Positions 38,201-46,900 of a stretch of 64,000 nt of DNA are shown here, piece after piece; within the stretch, counting starts at the first letter, position 1; each line of letters starts with the position of its first letter. The DNA is from Onthophagus taurus (taxonomy: Eukaryota; Arthropoda; Insecta; Coleoptera; Scarabaeidae): NCBI RefSeq assembly GCF_036711975.1, contig NC_091966.1, forward strand, positions 9,555,501 through 9,619,500. The letters are read 5' to 3'. The position numbers and the translations under genes were made by a program. Under the pieces are notes generated by a model. That model saw only the letters and a program-made list of their open reading frames with translations. It had not been told where the DNA came from and ran no database searches.

Positions 38201-39306
38201 TAATTGCGGTGTTCCTGATAACTTAATAAACGGAAAAGTAACATTAGCATCAAACGCATCTTATTACGGAGCTTTGGCACTTTATGAGTGCGACTCAAAC
38301 TTTGAAAGAGACGGAATTTCGAGAAGATTATGTTTAGAAAATGGAACGTGGAGCGGAGAAGCGCCAGTTTGTAAAGGTAATCTCATTCAGTAAAGAAATA
38401 GAACTCAATCCTTATTTTATTTTGTTGTTTAGAAATTCAATGTAAAAATCCCGATTCATTGGAAGGAGTTACATTCCACGTGAGTACATTTAGTGTGGGC
38501 GGAATTGTGCATTACATGTGTCCAAGAGGACACGTAATGCAAGGAAATTCAACTAGGATTTGTTTAAAGAATGGAATTTGGAGTGGAAGGGCCCCTGTTT
38601 GTACTCGTAAGAAATGTTATAGACTTATTAAACATCATATTGAAATTTTTTTTTAAGCTGTCAATTGCAAACATCCACCGAAAATTGAGAACGGAAGAGT
38701 TTTGGTAACAAACGGAACTGTTTATAACAGTGCTATAGAATATCATTGTGTGCCTCAATATAATCGTATTGGGCCATATTTGAGAAAATGTATGGATACC
38801 GGAGATTGGTCTGGTGATGAACCTCGTTGTGAAGGTACAAATAAATCATCAATCTATTCGTTATTAACATAATTAAATTTTAGTTGCTGTTGAAGAACCG
38901 CAAGATTCCAATATTGGTACTAATATTGGTATCGGAGCAGGAGTAATCTTCTTTTTACTATTAGTAATTGGATTAACCTACTATAAATTGTAAGTTATTC
39001 ATCTTTAATTTTCAAGTTTATCACACTAATTTTTTTTGTAGAAGAAAAGCTGTACCTGTTAAAAATACGGAAAACGTTGAAAGTGCCGAAAGAAAAGAAG
39101 ATAGAAACGCGGCAGTGATGAGTTACGCAACATTAAGTGATAGGAATGGATATGCGTCACAAATATCAAAGAATTTATATGAAAACGCAGAGACGTTGTA
39201 CGATTCTCCGTATGATGAGTCTGGACGAGATAGTGGTACTTATGAACCAGAACCTGTAGGAAGAAATGGTAACATGGTAACAATAAACGGAGTCGCTGTT
39301 AGGTAG
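8283..39306 (+). CDS. fw: Furrowed-type selectin-like receptor: sushi, fucolectin, C-type lectin, 10 sushi, TM (1121 aa)
   Basis: Exons: 8283-8394, 27317-27493, 27644-27949, 29115-29237, 29295-29585, 34317-34466, 34753-34929, 34986-35519, 35572-35745, 35801-36220, 38197-38376, 38433-38606, 38658-38834, 38884-38989, 39042-39306. The total of 3366 nt closes in frame at TAG. Order: signal peptide (1-37, hydrophobic VFAILISFVMVVGF), sushi 1 (~39-96), fucolectin/F5-8C-like domain (~97-239, with FWQVDLLRPYAIKVV), C-type lectin domain (~240-386, with ICQH end), ten sushi repeats (~387-998, CxxG...W...C spacing), membrane span (~1011-1031), Tyr-rich tail. This order matches Drosophila Furrowed, a membrane adhesion protein of eye and bristle development and planar polarity. 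Most domain borders coincide with introns in the same phase, typical of shuffled extracellular modules. I chose ATG 8283 because it directly precedes the signal peptide. The symbol is by homology. Confidence 0.93.
10020..10900 (-). pseudogene. LINE (jockey/R1-like) RT remnant
   Basis: Minus-strand translation gives KREAWLKLCDKLQKSIW near 10610-10540, then FPKDLENWRLMLIEKQGE near 10420-10360, then VAYTNDLAIIENI near 10090-10050. The last matches the RT catalytic block with ADD decayed to TND. The order fits the linker, fingers and palm of a jockey/R1-type reverse transcriptase. Frames shift and stop repeatedly. Confidence 0.6.
10167..10194. repeat. Perfect 12-bp inverted repeat, 4-bp loop
   Basis: TTGAATGCAAGA at 10167-10178 is followed by CATA and then TCTTGCATTCAA at 10183-10194. 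It lies inside the LINE remnant. A nearby half copy (GTGCAAGACA at 10157) suggests local duplication. Confidence 0.6.
11090..11520 (+). pseudogene. Penelope-like retroelement RT fragment
   Basis: Plus-strand translation shows DPLVVVPADNGQVTVVLNQS, then APKFYGLPKIH, a stop, then EGSPLRPIISFVGSPTYR. The PKFYGLPKIHK...PLRPI(I/V)SF string is diagnostic of Penelope-like elements, as is the preceding PAD(N/K)G block. There is at least one stop (after PKIH) and frame changes, and no GIY-YIG endonuclease was found. It is a dead 5'-truncated copy. Confidence 0.7.
13615..15896 (+). mobile_element. Tc1/mariner-related element with ~470-bp terminal inverted repeats
   Basis: Termini are CAGGTGTTCCGGTGACTCGG on the left and its near-inverse ending CGAAACATCCTG on the right, both flanked by TA (13613-13614 and 15897-15898). 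Inverted similarity runs through about 13615-14095 and 15427-15896, with mismatches and small gaps. That includes a second TATACAGGG/CCTGTATA pair (13872 and 15641). The interior encodes one dead transposase. The TA target and transposase place it in the IS630-Tc1-mariner group. Length is 2282 bp. Confidence 0.85.
14167..15231 (+). pseudogene. Transposase, Tc1/mariner-related, 3 internal stops
   Basis: One unshifted frame of 355 codons runs from ATG 14167 to TAG 15229-15231. In-frame stops lie at 14317-14319 (TGA), 14569-14571 (TAG) and 15040-15042 (TAG). An N-terminal helix-turn-helix region (MLLTLGECLGNSVAAANRY and FGTSKTTLWRILRE) precedes the catalytic core. Core acidic residues are seen in FTDESTF (~159), LHDGAPAH (~244) and RSPDLTP (~283), so the second and third Asp are 38 residues apart. 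The C-terminus (YQGCIDANGGLFEHFL) matches the family's usual end. No frameshift and only three stops indicate fairly recent death. Confidence 0.85.
15955..16200 (+). pseudogene. LINE RT fragment abutting the transposon
   Basis: Plus-strand translation gives LNRDLASVLGWSRGHGLSLNIAKTQAI and, after a stop, FSQTVKNLGVMMDS. This is the RT region between the palm motif and the K-LG-V motif of jockey-like LINEs. It begins within 60 bp of the right end of the Tc1/mariner-related element. Only about 80 codons remain. Confidence 0.65.
17650..18510 (+). repeat. Pyrimidine-rich degenerate minisatellite
   Basis: About 850 bp with strong strand bias to C and T. A core like (C)AGTCTCTTT or close variants recurs at least ten times at irregular 30-80 bp spacing (for example near 17702, 17808, 18137, 18208). 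Long open frames here are a by-product of the base bias and encode only Ser/Phe/Leu-rich strings. It lies in furrowed intron 1. Confidence 0.55.
19680..19835. mobile_element. Copy of the CTAGAACTAG palindromic repeat family
   Basis: TTTCTAGTTCTAGGTCTAGTG at about 19705 is paired with an inverted copy near 19775-19805 (AACTAACACTAGATCTAGAA), both bordered by a GGCTAAAC/GGGTTTAG motif. The same arms occur at 40741-40851 and 41719-41777, so this is a second, shorter and more diverged copy of that family. Confidence 0.65.
19840..20120 (-). pseudogene. LINE linker-region fragment
   Basis: Minus-strand translation gives KRTIRRRIAQI, DWKKFLKDMEYDLYGEQKRMW and SINEYVQPNHI, with one frame change. This is the endonuclease-RT linker of RTE/CR1-like insect LINEs. 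It abuts the Tigger-like end at 20120-20180. Confidence 0.5.
20120..20180. mobile_element. Tigger/pogo-like terminal repeat end
   Basis: On the reverse strand this reads TACAATAAAACCTCGATATA then ACGGATATCG. This is close to the CAGTAAAACCTCGATAT end of the Tigger-like element at 30007. Only one end was found, so it is a solo or truncated copy. Confidence 0.45.
21995..22320 (+). pseudogene. LINE 3' remnant
   Basis: The plus strand encodes KMKFLRATKGCNRLDHIRNE, then RKELEIFAVNDKIKE, KWMNHVQRI and GRRSVGHPRKKW in a mostly open frame. This is the C-terminal segment of an RTE/CR1-like LINE polyprotein. It is related in layout to the one at 1931-2312 but clearly a different family. Confidence 0.75.
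22510..23115 (+). pseudogene. Decayed PIF/Harbinger-like element
   Basis: A string KKRIWMRNWISERNKKGG followed, after a frameshift, by LKSDPYEF resembles the start of Harbinger transposases. Flanking it are several copies of GGCCGGTTCA/CCCGTTCACATTATTCCAGT-type sequence (22514, 22972, 23077) with many CACTGGA/TCCAGT words. The direct-repeat arrangement suggests more than one nested MITE copy. Borders are approximate. Confidence 0.5.
23160..23370 (-). pseudogene. LINE RT C-terminal fragment
   Basis: Minus-strand translation gives KARISKTAIRPILIYAAET then KSILETIEIKIMRRLAGRTL. This is the post-palm region (RP(I/V)L-YG-E-W context) of non-LTR RTs. It is short and isolated. Confidence 0.6.
24600..25440 (-). 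pseudogene. LINE remnant interrupted by a MITE
   Basis: From 25437 downward the minus strand encodes ILIQTLNTSKTKYM, VNGIQLQRVNRISYLGSIIN and IRMLRYYIFPVVLYEVES, then RRILKIGW. The MITE at 24695-25018 interrupts here. When the MITE and one target copy are skipped, the frame resumes as VYRIRNEAILRRF. It is an RTE/CR1-like LINE with several stops. Confidence 0.75.
24695..25018. mobile_element. MITE, 324 bp, 9-bp target duplication
   Basis: Ends are near-perfect inverted repeats of about 35 bp starting CAAGGACAGTAGAATCTAAC. They are flanked by the direct repeat TACCCAACC at 24686-24694 and 25019-25027. Further inward, GCCCGCAAACTACGTCACAC and GTGTGACGTAGAGTGCGGGC are also inverted. A 9-bp duplication suggests a Mutator- or Merlin-type enzyme, which is inference. 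Confidence 0.85.
30007..33473. mobile_element. Tigger/pogo-like non-autonomous element enclosing a satellite
   Basis: The left end, CAGTAAAACCTCGATATTAC at 30007, and the right end, whose reverse complement reads CAGTAAAATTTCAATGTATG from 33473, match over about 40 bp with substitutions. Both are bordered by TA (30005-30006 and 33474-33475). The interior has no transposase and consists mostly of an 18-copy tandem array. The whole lies in furrowed intron 5, between the two exons of the C-type lectin domain. Termini suggest the pogo/Tigger branch. Confidence 0.6.
30290..33365 (+). repeat. 18-copy tandem satellite, unit ~173 bp, higher-order pattern
   Basis: Counting the core ATA(G/A)TTGATTTTAT, copies start at 30421, 30595, 30755, 30929, 31102, 31276, 31448, 31614, 31787, 31960, 32136, 32301, 32473, 32642, 32815, 32989, 33131 and 33297. 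Spacing is 160-176 bp except one shortened copy of 142 bp. Copies 4, 8, 14 and 18 share GGTTATAATTGAT. Copies 5, 9 and 15 share CATAAGGAATATT. Copies 7 and 13 share AGTTACATTATAG. This shows blocks of four and six units duplicated as groups. Confidence 0.9.
36738..37792 (-). pseudogene. Mutator-like transposase-domain gene remnant
   Basis: On the minus strand, pieces in order are an N-terminal basic region (37792-), ISGDGTW-type VSGDGTWKKRGFSSLLGGTT (about 37350), KIVDLEIKSKICRKCSYWKG with EYQDWVEDHKEKC and SGKMEVDSVIEMF (37260-37085), and LLTRCLRGYTKVIMKVTTLW then SDIASCNFNDGLTSIMEIMQ (36920-36750). These match the Cys-containing Mutator-like domain common in arthropod mobile genes. At least two frame breaks are present. 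It lies antisense in the 36221-38196 intron of furrowed. Confidence 0.7.
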
Positions 39307-39772
39307 AAAACCTAAAAATGTGTAGAAAATGAAATAATTACGATTTAAAAGGAATAAGTGGGATTAGAACTGAGATTTAACAACTCTAATAACTAATAAG
39401 TGAAGAACAAAGTCCTAAACATATGTACTTATGATTAGTAATACAATCGTTTGTGATCCCTACAACTAAACTGTCATCTAAAAACATTAATATTATCGTA
39501 GATGATTCAATATTTCTATGTAGACAGGTAAAACTTAAGATTACCACACCACAAAGAATTTTTTTAAGAACTCGTATGAATAGAAAATGTATATTTTGTA
39601 ACATGTAAATTATTTGTACTATATGTCTATAGTTATTTGCACACAGTATGTGATTTAAAACTTGTTTTCTACATTTAAAAGTTTGCGTTAAACGTTTAAA
39701 ACCTGTTTTAAATGGTGTGATGTATTGTGTAGTATAAGTATGACTGAGAATTTTTGTAAAAGATGTAAAGTA

Positions 39773-39778
39773 AATAAA
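39773..39778 (+). terminator. Poly(A) signal for furrowed
   Basis: AATAAA, 467 bp after the furrowed stop, in T-rich surroundings (ATTATTTTTATTAGG follows). It is the first good match after the stop codon. Confidence 0.6.
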
Positions 39779-39989
39779 GATTATTTTTATTAGGTTTTAA
39801 TACTAGATTTTACTTAAACTATATCACAAAATAACTGTTACTATACCGATGTAGCCCTTCAAACTTTAAGTGATTGAGAAAGTGCCTCAAAAAGGCAACT
39901 ACTATACTATTCGTATTTTGTAATGTTATTAGTTTCTTCTTCTATTTTCTCCACTCAGGCTTAAAGCCAGTTCTTCATCAATAATGCCT

Positions 39990-40690
39990 CTATTCTGTGC
40001 GCAAATTGTCGCTCCATCTTTTCCTTGGTCATTCTAGGCTTCGTTTACCTAGCGGCGATTTATCCCTGGCCCTTTTCACTAGCCTATCTTATCCCATTTT
40101 TTCTTCCATTTATGTGTCCAAATTGTTGATATTTTCCACTCCACAAAATGTTCTTATGTCTTCGCTTCTTTCTCTACCGTTTAGAGTTCTGCGAAGTATC
40201 TTCATTTTTGCCGTTTCCAATATCCGTTTTGTTTTAGACATAAGATCGGTAAATATGTAGATATTTGTTCTTCCATAAAGTATTGTTTAAGCAGCCTGCG
40301 GTTTTACTAGCTTTCCTGACTTGTCAGGATACTTCCTCTTCAATATTACCGTAACTTGATAGTTCAACTGCCAAGTACCTGAATGTCATGACTTATTCTA
40401 TTATCTTCTGGTTCACTTCCATTTTACATCAAAGTGGCTCTTTCGTTGTTGTCATGCACTTAGTTTTTTGTGCAGCAATGGACATGTTTCAATTGTTTCG
40501 CTATGTTGTTAAATGTTTGCAAGTTTCTCTGTAGATCGTTCTCGTTTTCCGCAAAGAGGATCGCGTCATCAACATAACAGAGAATCACAAATTCCTGATC
40601 ACCCATTTTGTAGCCCCTGTCCATCTTGACTTTTTTATGATTTCATCAATCACAAGATTAAATAATAGAATCCTATTGTCGAATGCCAGG
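39990..40690 (-). pseudogene. LINE RT remnant with YVDD motif
   Basis: Minus-strand translation from about 40680 gives LFNLVIDEIIKKVK, GYKMGDQEFVILCYVDDAILFAENENDLQRNLQTF and then decayed sequence. The DEIIK...GY-MG---I-CY(A/V)DDA-L-AE string is typical of RTE-like RTs. Stops follow soon after. Confidence 0.75.
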
Positions 40691-40740
40691 ATTTAATGTT
40701 AGTTTTATATTTCAGTAAAAATAGACATTTTAACGCTTAG

Positions 40741-41777
40741 TAACAATTAAAACTAGAACTAACACTAGACCTAGAACTAGAAAGTATCGGGTTTAGCCGT
40801 GCGTCTTCAGACGCATTTCTAGTTCTAGGTCTAGTGTTAGTTCTAGTTTTAGTACAATAAAAATGTACAACATAGTGATATCTAGCAGCATCATGTTTGG
40901 ACTCATTTTAATGGTTTTTTTAATAAAGAATACATCATAAAAGAACACCATGAAGTTGTCCATTTGTCTATTATATGATAACTAACTTCAGATTTAAAAT
41001 GTCAACCTCAATTTTGACATATTTGTAATCTTCATTAAAAATCCTTTAAAATAAGTACAAACATGACATATTTATCTTCAATATTAATGAAGTTATAGTC
41101 AACTTCCGGTTAGAAATGTCAAAGTCAATTTTGACATATTTGTAATTGTCGTGAAAAATCCTTTAAAATGAGCCCAAACATGATACGTTTAATTCCAATA
41201 GTAGTCGAGATATAAGCAACTTTTTGGAAACTAACTTCAAATTTAAAATGTCACGTAACTGGTTCGTTAGAACTTTTTCAGGTTCCACTATTCGTAGAGG
41301 AAGGGTAGAGATTTGAAATTTTGGTAGCATGGGTTACTATTCTATTTTTATATACGGTTATTCATTCACAACTTTCGATCTAAAATATTTTCAAGATGGC
41401 CGCCACTTCCGGTCTACCGGAAGTAGACCATAACTTCGTTATTTTAAATGGAATGCTGTAGTTTTTATTACACCGTTTAATTGTAAGTAGAAAATAGGTT
41501 GACTTTGATAAAAGTTATTGGTACCTAGCGTTTTTCGTTTTCAAGTTATTTGGAGTTTGGGGTATCTTATACAGGTGGTCAAAAATTGAATTACTGTTTC
41601 TCCATATTCAATGGCGAGAAAGTCGAAAATTTTAAATGGAACGCCCCATATTTTTTAGCCTGTCAGAAATGGAATTTAATTCTCTATAAATTATTTATAA
41701 ACATTCCTCTAAGACGCTCGGCTAAACCTAAAACTTTCTAGTTCTAGGTCTAGTGTTAGTTCTAGTTTTAATTGTTA
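40741..41777. mobile_element. Non-autonomous element with CTAGAACTAG-rich inverted ends
   Basis: The left end from 40741 (TAACAATTAAAACTAGAACT) and the right end to 41777 are inverted copies of about 55 bp and share the GGCTAAAC/GTTTAGCC border. The interior has two copies of a ~115-bp unit containing TCAATTTTGACATATTTGTA (near 41010 and 41131) and an inverted ACTTCCGG/CCGGAAGT pair (41405-41424). No ORF resembles a transposase, and a clear target duplication was not found. Confidence 0.6.
40748..40851. repeat. Perfect 36-bp-arm palindrome with nested hairpin
   Basis: 40748-40783 and 40816-40851 are exact reverse complements, built of CTAGAACTA-type words. The 32-bp spacer itself contains TGCGTCT-TC-AGACGCA, a second perfect hairpin with 7-bp arms. 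It lies at the left edge of the repeat element above. Confidence 0.9.
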
Positions 41778-42193
41778 TTCAACCTTATATTCTTGTACAT
41801 TTTAATATTTTAAATATCATTTTTTTGATTTAATCCACTTACCTTGCTTATAATTTCATCCATTTACCCATTTTGAATTAAATACAACCTTTAAATCCAA
41901 TTAATTATGTGTTTTTCATTAAAAAAACTTAAATTCAACGTCAATTTTGAGAAGCAACTACAATGGCAATGTTTGGATCTTAATTACCATGGTAACCGAG
42001 TCAAGTTGGATAACCTTAAAATAATAAAATTTTATTTCGATTTTTTATCAATTCTAACTAAATTTTTATTAATTTTAAAACAATTCGAATTCTTTACGAT
42101 TATCTTATTATTATTATCTTTATATTTTTGTGTATTGCTTCTTAAGTGAAATACACTGTGTAAATAAAAACTTAGAAATGTCAATTCTTCCAA

Positions 42194-42201
42194 TGACGTC
42201 A
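42194..42201. promoter_or_regulatory. CRE/ATF palindrome upstream of TMEM115
   Basis: Perfect TGACGTCA about 390 bp before the TMEM115 ATG, in locally GC-richer DNA (GGCCTTTGCGGGG follows). Its role as a promoter element is inferred from position only. Confidence 0.35.
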
Positions 42202-42587
42202 CAGCAAGGCCTTTGCGGGGGGATACGTTCATAACAACAGCGTTTATAGGGACCATCATAACTTTTGTTATTAATTAAAAACCTCTACTATTTACGCCCG
42301 TATAAATTAGTTGCAACCTTCATTCTAGAAAATCAAAAGAAATGTAGAAAAGCAAAAAATTATTTGAAGTTGTAATAAACATGAATTACAGTTACTTACT
42401 GTTAAGTTTATTTAGGTTTAAGTTGGTATCATTTGACAGATGTTGTCAAAATATTATCCTTTACATTCGGTGACACAACAAGCAGTTTTTCACATTAAAA
42501 ATAGAAAATTTCCCAATAAAACCCAAAAGATAGCACAAATGTTTTCGCAAGAAATCACTCAAATGAATTTATAAAGTAATTCTCGTA

Positions 42588-43794
42588 ATGGCAATCTTTA
42601 AGACGGTGGGTAGAAACTTGCCCTATCTAAAGCAACAGTCTGCTGCTCTTTTAGGCAATACAAGCGCCTCCGTGAAGTTTATATGTGCCGTAGTGATCTT
42701 TACGTATTGTCTTTCGTATTCGGAAACAGCGGTACATGTTATTTCGGTTACACCGGGGCTATTGATGCCACCATCGTTTTGGATATGGACTGCATTTACG
42801 TTTTGTTTCTTGGAAATCCATTTTTGGGAGGTTTTAGTCGATATTATAACGGTGGGATTGTGTGGAAAACTGATTGAACCGTTATGGGGCCAGATGGAGA
42901 TGTTAACTTTTTTTGCTATTGTAAATCTGGGAGTAGCAATTATAAGCACTACGTTTTATTTTATCTTGTATGCTTTTTCGTTTAATGCATACTTATTATT
43001 TTCTGTGCACATCCACGGATTGGCGGGGTACATAGCGGGAGTTAGTGTAGCTGTTAAACAAATCATGCCTGATTTAATATTGATTAAGACACCTTTAGGA
43101 AAATTAAGCAATCGAAATGTACCTTTACTTGTATTCTTTTTGTCATTATTACTTTGGTTGGTGGGTTTATTAGAAGGGACTTATCCAACCATGTTTCTTA
43201 GCGGGTTACTTATTAGTTGGATTTATTTAAGATTTTATCAAAGGCATTCGAATGGTACTAGGGGAGATATGGCTGATTATTTTACTTTTGCAAGGTAAAA
43301 TTAATATTAATTAATTTTATTTTCTTTTATTAAGAGTATTTTGTGTGTTAGTTTCTTCCCAAATGTAATTCAACCACCTATTGCTATTGTTAGTAATACT
43401 ATTTATGGGCTGTTTGTCAAAATTGGGCTTTGTAATAAAGTTATAAGGAGATTTGATATTGCAAATCCTACAGGTGTTACTATATCAGTTTCAAGTGCTG
43501 ATCAATTAGATACAGAACGTAGAAGGTAAGTTTGAATTAAATAATTTTTGTAATTTACAAATTTTTTTTCAAAATTGTTTTAGACAAATTGCTTTGAAAG
43601 CATTGAGTGAACGACTTTCAAAATCTCAATCTCAAGATAAACAACCGTTATTACCAAAGTCAAATGTAAAAGTGGCGATGCCCAGCGTTATGCAAGGGAC
43701 ACCACCAATCCCCTCAACTTCTTCGAATGTACCCAGTCCAAAAACCCTCCCAAAATCACCCAGCGCACCATCTACAGTAATTCCAATGACATAA
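42588..43794 (+). CDS. TMEM115: TMEM115 homologue, Golgi rhomboid-like membrane protein (363 aa)
   Basis: Exons 42588-43294, 43352-43525 and 43584-43794, total 1092 nt, all gt/ag with AG|T and AG|A split codons restored (SFFPNVIQPP, RRRQIALKAL). The N-terminal two thirds contain several hydrophobic spans with the family's strings FIW(T)AFTFCFLEIHFWEVLVD, LIEPLWGQMEML and HIHGLAGYIAG. These belong to the DUF1751/TMEM115 rhomboid-like fold, which lacks the rhomboid protease Ser-His pair. The C-terminus is polar and Pro/Ser-rich, expected to face the cytosol. Family members sit in the Golgi and affect retrograde transport and glycosylation. Its 3' end faces INTS1 tail-to-tail, 201 bp apart. Confidence 0.95.
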
Positions 43795-43995
43795 CATTAA
43801 CTTTCTTTACATATGTACAGAACAACATTGTTATTTTATTTTTTAATATATAATTTACTGTTATTTATGGTTTTATTAAAACCCAAAAATATAATACATT
43901 CTTTTTAATTCAATTTTATTTCTTCAATTAATAAGAGTACAACTTTATAATGTTAAAACTTATAAATTAATCATCAATTTTGTTAATAAAAATTA

Positions 43996-46900
43996 TTAAT
44001 AACCTGATTGCAAATTTAATAATCCAATAGATTTCGTTAAAGCATTTGTTGTGTTCAATTGAGAAACTAAACCCAAACGAAATATACGTCTCAAAATAAC
44101 CATAGCATGTTCCTGCATACTCACTACCAACTGCGGCAACTTGGTTAAAATATTTTCGACAACGTCCGCGTTTCTACTTTCCAAACATGATAAGATGGAA
44201 GGTAACGCTTCCTCACTAACACTTGGATCAAACTTTAATAATTTCAATAACATGCGAAGTGCAAGCTCGCGAACAGCTCCGTTTGAACTGTTTATATTAT
44301 TATAAAGGTATTGAGAAGCTGGTTGAAGAAATTGCGGTTTTTTATTACAAATATATTCCAACTCTTGCAGCGCCAATAGTGGGTCAGCAGATTGAAGACC
44401 GTTTATAATCATGGGCCATTGTTGTGGAAGGTGTTCAGCATCGGGTGGTGTTGGAGTCCTAATAACGATTTGATCTTGATCTTCGTTACGATCTTGAGAA
44501 GGAAATGAAACGCTTGACAACAAAGATCTAACGCTCGGTTGAACCGATTGGATTTCATTCAAAATGTGTCCCTTTTCTTGTAAATATTTCAACGAATATT
44601 GTACGTCTTTTATCATCCAGTTTTGTAAAAATCTTACCAAACGATTTACAGGAGTCGTTAATTCTTTCATATGACCATGATACTTTAATAATTGAAAATA
44701 CGAATCCAAAATGTTGTATAAAACGTCAGTTTTTTGGAAAATATGGGGTTGTAATAGCTCTAATAAGCCTAAAACTTTAGCGAATAACGTTAAATGGCCG
44801 CGATTTTTAAAAACGGGCCAATCATATTGTGCTCTTCCTCTTAAACTTCCCGCGATCATCGTTAATTGCCTTAAAATTAATTCGGGATGCATTGAAGCTA
44901 ACTTTCTTACGCAACGTTCTAAATCGGGATGTCTTGTAGTCCAATCTTTGTATTTAGTTGTAGCTGTAAGCGAACTGATTAAAGTATGTGAGATTATATC
45001 AGCAGCGCTTGGAGTCATATCAGATTGAATTTCGCTTAATAAATAATCTTTTGGTAAATATTTTCGAATATTCGGCTTTTCCATGTAAGAAATTAATAAT
45101 AAATGTTTTGCCATTGGATTCGTTTCAGTTTTTTTCATCAAATGTTTAACATAAATCGATAATTGAAGATTTTCGCAACTTATTAAAACGGGAAGACGTG
45201 ATTCCATTTTTCTTATAAAATCATGTTCTTCCAATTCGGCTTCTTCTAGTATGTAATCAACCATTTTTAAAATTTGTGGCATTGTTAAACACAAAATATC
45301 TTCACTATGGTAATGTTTCGGCGTTGCTTTATCTCGTCCTTGCCATAATTTCGGACTTTGTGTTAAAGCTGTTAAAAAGTCCAAAACAGCAATGGGACAA
45401 TAAGATTGAGAATCATCTTCTAATAAATGTCCAACGACTTTCCCTAAAGTGTTCCAACTTGCTCTTTGAAGCAAAACTGAAAGTAACAAAGGTCTAAATC
45501 GCAAATTTTTCTTCGAAAATAACAATTCCATTTGTAATTGTTGGTTTGAACCCGAAACGTGAAGCTCCGTGGCCATTAACCAATCAACGAGTGAACCTGC
45601 GTTTTCAAATTGAGGATTTTCTATGAGAACTTTTCCAAATTCTCGTCCTAATTCTTCTAGTGTACGATTATCTTGAGGATCTTTATTTTTTAATTTTTTA
45701 GAAAAATCGTTCTTTTCAGCTTCGTGCGGTTTGGATTGTTTTAGATTCATTTCTAAGAATTGTGCAAAAACGATCGCTAAAGGGCACGATTTATCTTGAA
45801 TAGTATCAAGTAAACGACTCGCTAAACGTAAAGTATCTTGGTTACAATTTTCTTTCACAAAAATTAAACGTAACAGTAAAAAAAGAGATTTCTTCTCTAA
45901 AACAACTTGAATCACCGCAAGTGGGGGAATTGAACACAATAAATGAATCACTCTTTGCGTGAAATGTGAGTCCTCTTTCATTTTTTGTGTTATAGCAATG
46001 ATATCTTCAAAAGTTGATCCTCCGGAATATCCACTAAATATTTTAGCTAAACAATTCATTAAAGAATCAACTGAATTATCGGATAACCCCGGTTTTTTCT
46101 TTTTGATGGGTAAAGTTTTCCTCGCTGGAGCTACATTGATAGCATCATCATCTTTAATGAGGGGACTTTCCATTTCTAAAGCTCTCACAAAAATTTCACC
46201 ACCAACGGCTCCTCTTCGATTTTGTACCTCAACTAATTGAATCATATAATTTTTATCTAAAACATGATGAACCACCAGTTTTGGATCGCTAGTTGTCGCC
46301 TTATCCAAAGTTTGAAGCAATTTACTGATTGAAACAACCGGAATTCCAAACGATTGGATAAATAAAACTAATTGTTGTGCGTTTAATTTTTCAACGGCTA
46401 AATCAACGAGTCTCAACACGTTCGAACGAATCATTCTTAATTTTAACCAATCGGGTAAAAGAATCGAATCGTCGGCTGTATCAGGGAAGAAAGTAATCAT
46501 TCGATCTTCGTTTAATGGAAACCACATATCCAAAAGCGCGTTAAATTCTTCAGAATCTTCAAGAGGACCATATGTTAATAAAATAATCGATGCTTGAATG
46601 ACCAAGACTTGTATAACACATTGATCCCCATTACCCCAAGTTACCACTACCTGATCTTGATTTTCAGCGGGCCACATAAAATTTTCATCCGGCGGTTGGC
46701 GTACTTTATGTAAATATGTGTAAAATATCGAAATTAAATCTCGTAAAGTTCTCATATTTTCACCAGGCAAAATATAAGTCGTTATACTATTACGTTCAAC
46801 GATAAGTGATGCTAAATCAAAAATTAATTCTAACTCCCCCAAACCATCAATACCTTTCGTAGCTAAATAGTTAATATAATTTGAAATGTGAACAGGATTC

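Larger units (their letters stand above)
39307..42587. other. Intergenic region between furrowed and TMEM115
   Basis: It begins with the furrowed 3' UTR (to about 39800), then a minus-strand LINE remnant (39990-40690) and the palindromic repeat element (40741-41777). From 41800 to 42180 it is AT-rich without recognisable features. A perfect TGACGTCA lies at 42194-42201, about 390 bp before the TMEM115 start codon. Confidence 0.6.

Noticed and set aside
42623-42949. Minus-strand frame opposite TMEM115 exon 1
   Set aside because: Shadow of the plus-strand coding exon. The plus strand has clear family homology.
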